Positions 6,368 through 7,803 of a DNA stretch of 7,803 bases are shown here, piece by piece (positions within the stretch are counted from its first letter, which is position 1; each line of letters begins with the position of its first letter). The position numbers and the translations under genes are program-made. The notes beneath the pieces are model-generated. The model searched no databases and had not been told where the DNA came from. It saw only the letters and a program-made list of their open reading frames with translations. Location of the stretch: positions 1 through 7,803 of the forward strand of contig CANEUR010000044.1 of the NCBI GenBank assembly GCA_947441875.1. Direction: 5' to 3'. This DNA is from Rickettsiales bacterium (GTDB lineage: Bacteria > Pseudomonadota > Alphaproteobacteria > Rickettsiales > UBA1997).

Positions 6368-6397
6368 TTAAAAAATTTTAATTTGTTTTTTTATAGT
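6368..6397 (+). promoter_or_regulatory. candidate argF promoter
   Basis: A -10-like TATAGT (6392-6397, five of six matches) has an 18-bp spacer from a weak -35-like TTAAAA (6368-6373). Transcription would start near 6404, just before the stem-loop at 6407. An alternative -35, TTGAAA (6356-6361), pairs only with a poor -10 (TAATTT, 6379-6384). The region is almost pure A/T, so this is tentative. Confidence 0.33.
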
Positions 6398-6406
6398 AAA
6401 AGAAAC

Positions 6407-6437
6407 TGTTGCATTTCTAATTATTAGAGATGCAACA
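6407..6437 (+). repeat. 15-bp inverted repeat (stem-loop) upstream of argF
   Basis: TGTTGCATTTCTAAT (6407-6421) pairs with ATTAGAGATGCAACA (6423-6437) with a single T-G wobble and one base between the arms, so the real hairpin loop would be 3-5 nt. No T-tract follows directly; TATTTTTTATTT comes about 14 nt later. It lies 39 nt before the argF ATG and just after a candidate -10 box. It could be a 5' stem-loop of the argF mRNA, an operator for a dimeric repressor, or a terminator of the upstream operon. It lacks the GAAT/ATTC halves of the enterobacterial ARG box. Confidence 0.75.
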
Positions 6438-6476
6438 TTCCCTAAAAGAGTATTTTTTATTTCAATTTAAAACATT

Positions 6477-7478
6477 ATGAAAACCAAAAAAACCCAAAAA
6501 AACCAAATTAAAAAAACAACCAAGAAAGTCGAAAATAATAATTTAACCTATCGTAATTTTATTGATTTAAGCTTACTTACTAGTCAAGATATTAAACAAA
6601 TTTTAGACTTGGCATGTGATGTTAAAAAAAACAAGCAAAAATATTTGCAAGCCTTGCAAAATAAAAACCTAATGATGATTTTTGAAAAACCTTCTACACG
6701 CACTAGAGTTTCTTTTGAAGTGGCAATTAATCAACTTGGTGGCTTGGCAATTATTACCAATAAAAATGATTTACAGTTAGGTAAAGGCGAAACCATTGCC
6801 GATACTGCTAAAGTTTTATCTCGGTATGTTGATTTTATTATTATTCGCTCTAATTCTCACTTGACTATCACCGAAATGGCCGAGAACTCTTCTGTTCCTG
6901 TTATTAACGGCTTGTCTGATTTTTCGCATCCTTGTCAAATTTTAGCTTCTATTTTAACTATTCAAGAAAAATTGGGCGATATTAAAGGTAAAAAAATAGC
7001 TTGGTGTGGCGATCAAAACAATGTTTTAAATTCTTATATTCATGCCTCTAAATTGCTCGAATTTCAGCTTTGCATTGCTTCGCCAGAAGAACTCGATTTT
7101 TGTAAAAAAGAAATAGCTAAAGCTCATAAACAAGGAGCCGATATTCACTTGCATCATAACATTAAAACCGCAGTAAAAGATGCCGATGTAATTATTACCG
7201 ATACTTGGGTTTCGATGGGTGAAGATGCCGAATATAACGATGCAGTAAGACAGCGAAAAATCAATTTACTAGAGACTTTTCAGGTTAATGCAAAGATCAT
7301 GAAATTAGCCAAAAAAAATGCTTTATTTAGTCATTGTTTGCCAGTTTATCGTGGTTTTGAAGCAACTTCTGATGTTGTAGATAGCGAATCTTCCATTGTT
7401 TTTGATGAGGCCGAAAACAGGTTGTATATACAAAAAGCGATTTTATTATGGTGTTATTTTTCTCAAAACAACACATAA
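6477..7478 (+). CDS. argF: ornithine carbamoyltransferase
   Basis: The enzyme transfers carbamoyl from carbamoyl phosphate to ornithine, giving citrulline (arginine synthesis, or the reverse reaction in the arginine deiminase pathway). The 333-residue protein has the carbamoyl-phosphate motif STRTR (73-77), HPCQ (151-154), the ornithine-binding DTWVSMG (242-248) and the HCLP motif with catalytic Cys287 (286-289), followed by EAENRLYIQKA (311-321). STRTR together with the SMG loop supports ornithine rather than aspartate or N-acylornithine as substrate. HCLPVYRG replaces the common HCLPAHRG. About 24 Lys/Asn/Thr-rich residues precede the conserved domain. No later start codon before the domain was found, so this extension is probably translated. 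No Shine-Dalgarno motif is present. No argD, argG or argH is adjacent, so whether it serves synthesis or catabolism is open. Confidence 0.94.
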   Translation: MKTKKTQKNQIKKTTKKVENNNLTYRNFIDLSLLTSQDIKQILDLACDVKKNKQKYLQALQNKNLMMIFEKPSTRTRVSFEVAINQLGGLAIITNKNDLQLGKGETIADTAKVLSRYVDFIIIRSNSHLTITEMAENSSVPVINGLSDFSHPCQILASILTIQEKLGDIKGKKIAWCGDQNNVLNSYIHASKLLEFQLCIASPEELDFCKKEIAKAHKQGADIHLHHNIKTAVKDADVIITDTWVSMGEDAEYNDAVRQRKINLLETFQVNAKIMKLAKKNALFSHCLPVYRGFEATSDVVDSESSIVFDEAENRLYIQKAILLWCYFSQNNT

Positions 7479-7482
7479 AAAC

Positions 7483-7520
7483 ATAATTAGTTATTGTTTA
7501 CTAATTATTATTGTTATTTT
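7483..7520 (+). terminator. weak intrinsic terminator candidate after argF
   Basis: ATAATTAGT (7483-7491) pairs with ACTAATTAT (7500-7508) around an 8-nt loop and is followed by T-rich sequence ending in a run of Ts (7517-7522). It starts 5 nt after the argF stop. The stem is nearly all A-T pairs, so it would be weak; the position is the main support. Confidence 0.35.
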
Positions 7521-7526
7521 TTCGTC

Positions 7527-7556
7527 ATCAATCAATTATTAACATAACTGATTGAT
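7527..7556 (+). repeat. 8-bp inverted repeat before the prepilin gene
   Basis: ATCAATCA (7527-7534) is complementary to TGATTGAT (7549-7556), with a 14-nt spacer, ending 16 nt before the next ATG. It could be a stem-loop in the leader or a binding site for a dimeric regulator. Short A/T-rich repeats of this size occur by chance, so confidence is low. Confidence 0.35.
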
Positions 7557-7572
7557 TAAAAATTATTTTGTT

Positions 7573-7803
7573 ATGTTTAAAAACGATTTTAAAAAAACCG
7601 CCTTTTCATTAATTGAATTATCGGTGGTGGTGTTAATTATCGGCATCTTGATTGCTGGCATTACTGCTGGCTCTCGTTTGGTGCGAAACTCTAAATTAGC
7701 ATCGGCGGCTCAATTTACCAAATCTTCCGATGTTAATTCAATACCTGATTTAGTTTTGTGGCTTGAGCACACACAAGAAAACAGTTTTGCCACCACTTCT
7801 ACT
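7573..7803 (+). CDS. prepilin-type N-terminal methylation domain protein, partial
   Basis: The gene starts at ATG 7573 and runs open for 77 codons to the right edge, so its C-terminus is missing. Residues 1-10 are a short basic leader (MFKNDFKKTA). Next comes a type III signal, FSLIELSVVVLIIGILIAGI (11-30), with Glu15 at the +5 position and a hydrophobic helix, as in type IV pilins and type II secretion pseudopilins. Prepilin peptidase would cut between Ala10 and Phe11; Ala at -1 instead of the usual Gly is less common but occurs. After the helix, NSIPDLVLWLEHTQENSF (55-72) resembles the entry into a LamG/concanavalin-like domain found behind this prepilin start in some host-associated alphaproteobacterial proteins, as far as I recall. 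That part is inference. No Shine-Dalgarno motif precedes the ATG. Confidence 0.85.
   Translation, partial: MFKNDFKKTAFSLIELSVVVLIIGILIAGITAGSRLVRNSKLASAAQFTKSSDVNSIPDLVLWLEHTQENSFATTST

Noticed and set aside
6320..6385. A/T-only dyads after the NDUFS4-like gene as a terminator
   Set aside because: Runs of A and T pair with each other anywhere in this region; no stem with G-C pairs is followed by a T-tract.
6410..6434. ARG box for ArgR in front of argF
   Set aside because: The dyad lacks the GAAT/ATTC halves of the ARG box, so only a generic operator or hairpin can be proposed.
1..7803. CRISPR arrays, insertion sequences, phage or toxin-antitoxin genes
   Set aside because: No regularly spaced direct repeats, no terminal repeats around a transposase, and every sizeable ORF on a coding strand is accounted for by the listed genes.

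Overview
The window is low-GC, roughly one third GC by eye, and gene-dense. It looks like a chromosomal piece of an alphaproteobacterium, probably a member of Rickettsiales, Holosporales or a related host-associated lineage. The clearest clue is a small protein of the NDUFS4 / 'ETC complex I subunit conserved region' family, a complex I accessory subunit shared by mitochondria and Alphaproteobacteria. Strong A/T preference at third codon positions, almost no Shine-Dalgarno motifs, and a prepilin of a type I associate with such lineages agree with this. The lineage call is an inference.

Layout. Positions 11-216 (minus strand) hold a tRNA-Phe(GAA)/tRNA-Ser(TGA) pair, both with encoded CCA, behind a promoter at 237-265. 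grpE (308-934, minus) is divergent from clpP-clpX (1064-3003, plus). The 129-bp gap between them carries two back-to-back promoters that share one palindromic -10 octamer. After a 252-bp gap with a 13-bp perfect inverted repeat comes a three-gene operon. It consists of maeB (hybrid malic enzyme, 3256-5577), an unrecognised glycine-tract protein (5581-6021) and the NDUFS4-like protein (6025-6315), with only 3 nt between genes. A 161-bp gap with a 15-bp stem-loop precedes argF (6477-7478). A prepilin-like gene begins at 7573 and runs off the right edge.

Function. GrpE (nucleotide exchange factor for DnaK) and ClpXP (ATP-dependent protease) are both protein-quality-control systems, and the shared promoter would let them be expressed together. 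Malic enzyme supplies pyruvate and NADPH, and the NDUFS4-like protein points to respiratory complex I, so the second operon appears to concern central or respiratory metabolism. The unknown middle gene may belong to that context. argF (ornithine carbamoyltransferase) stands without other arginine genes here. No mobile element, CRISPR array or phage gene was found. The least explained items are the 146-residue protein, the symmetric promoter, and the stem-loops just after the candidate -10 boxes of maeB and argF.
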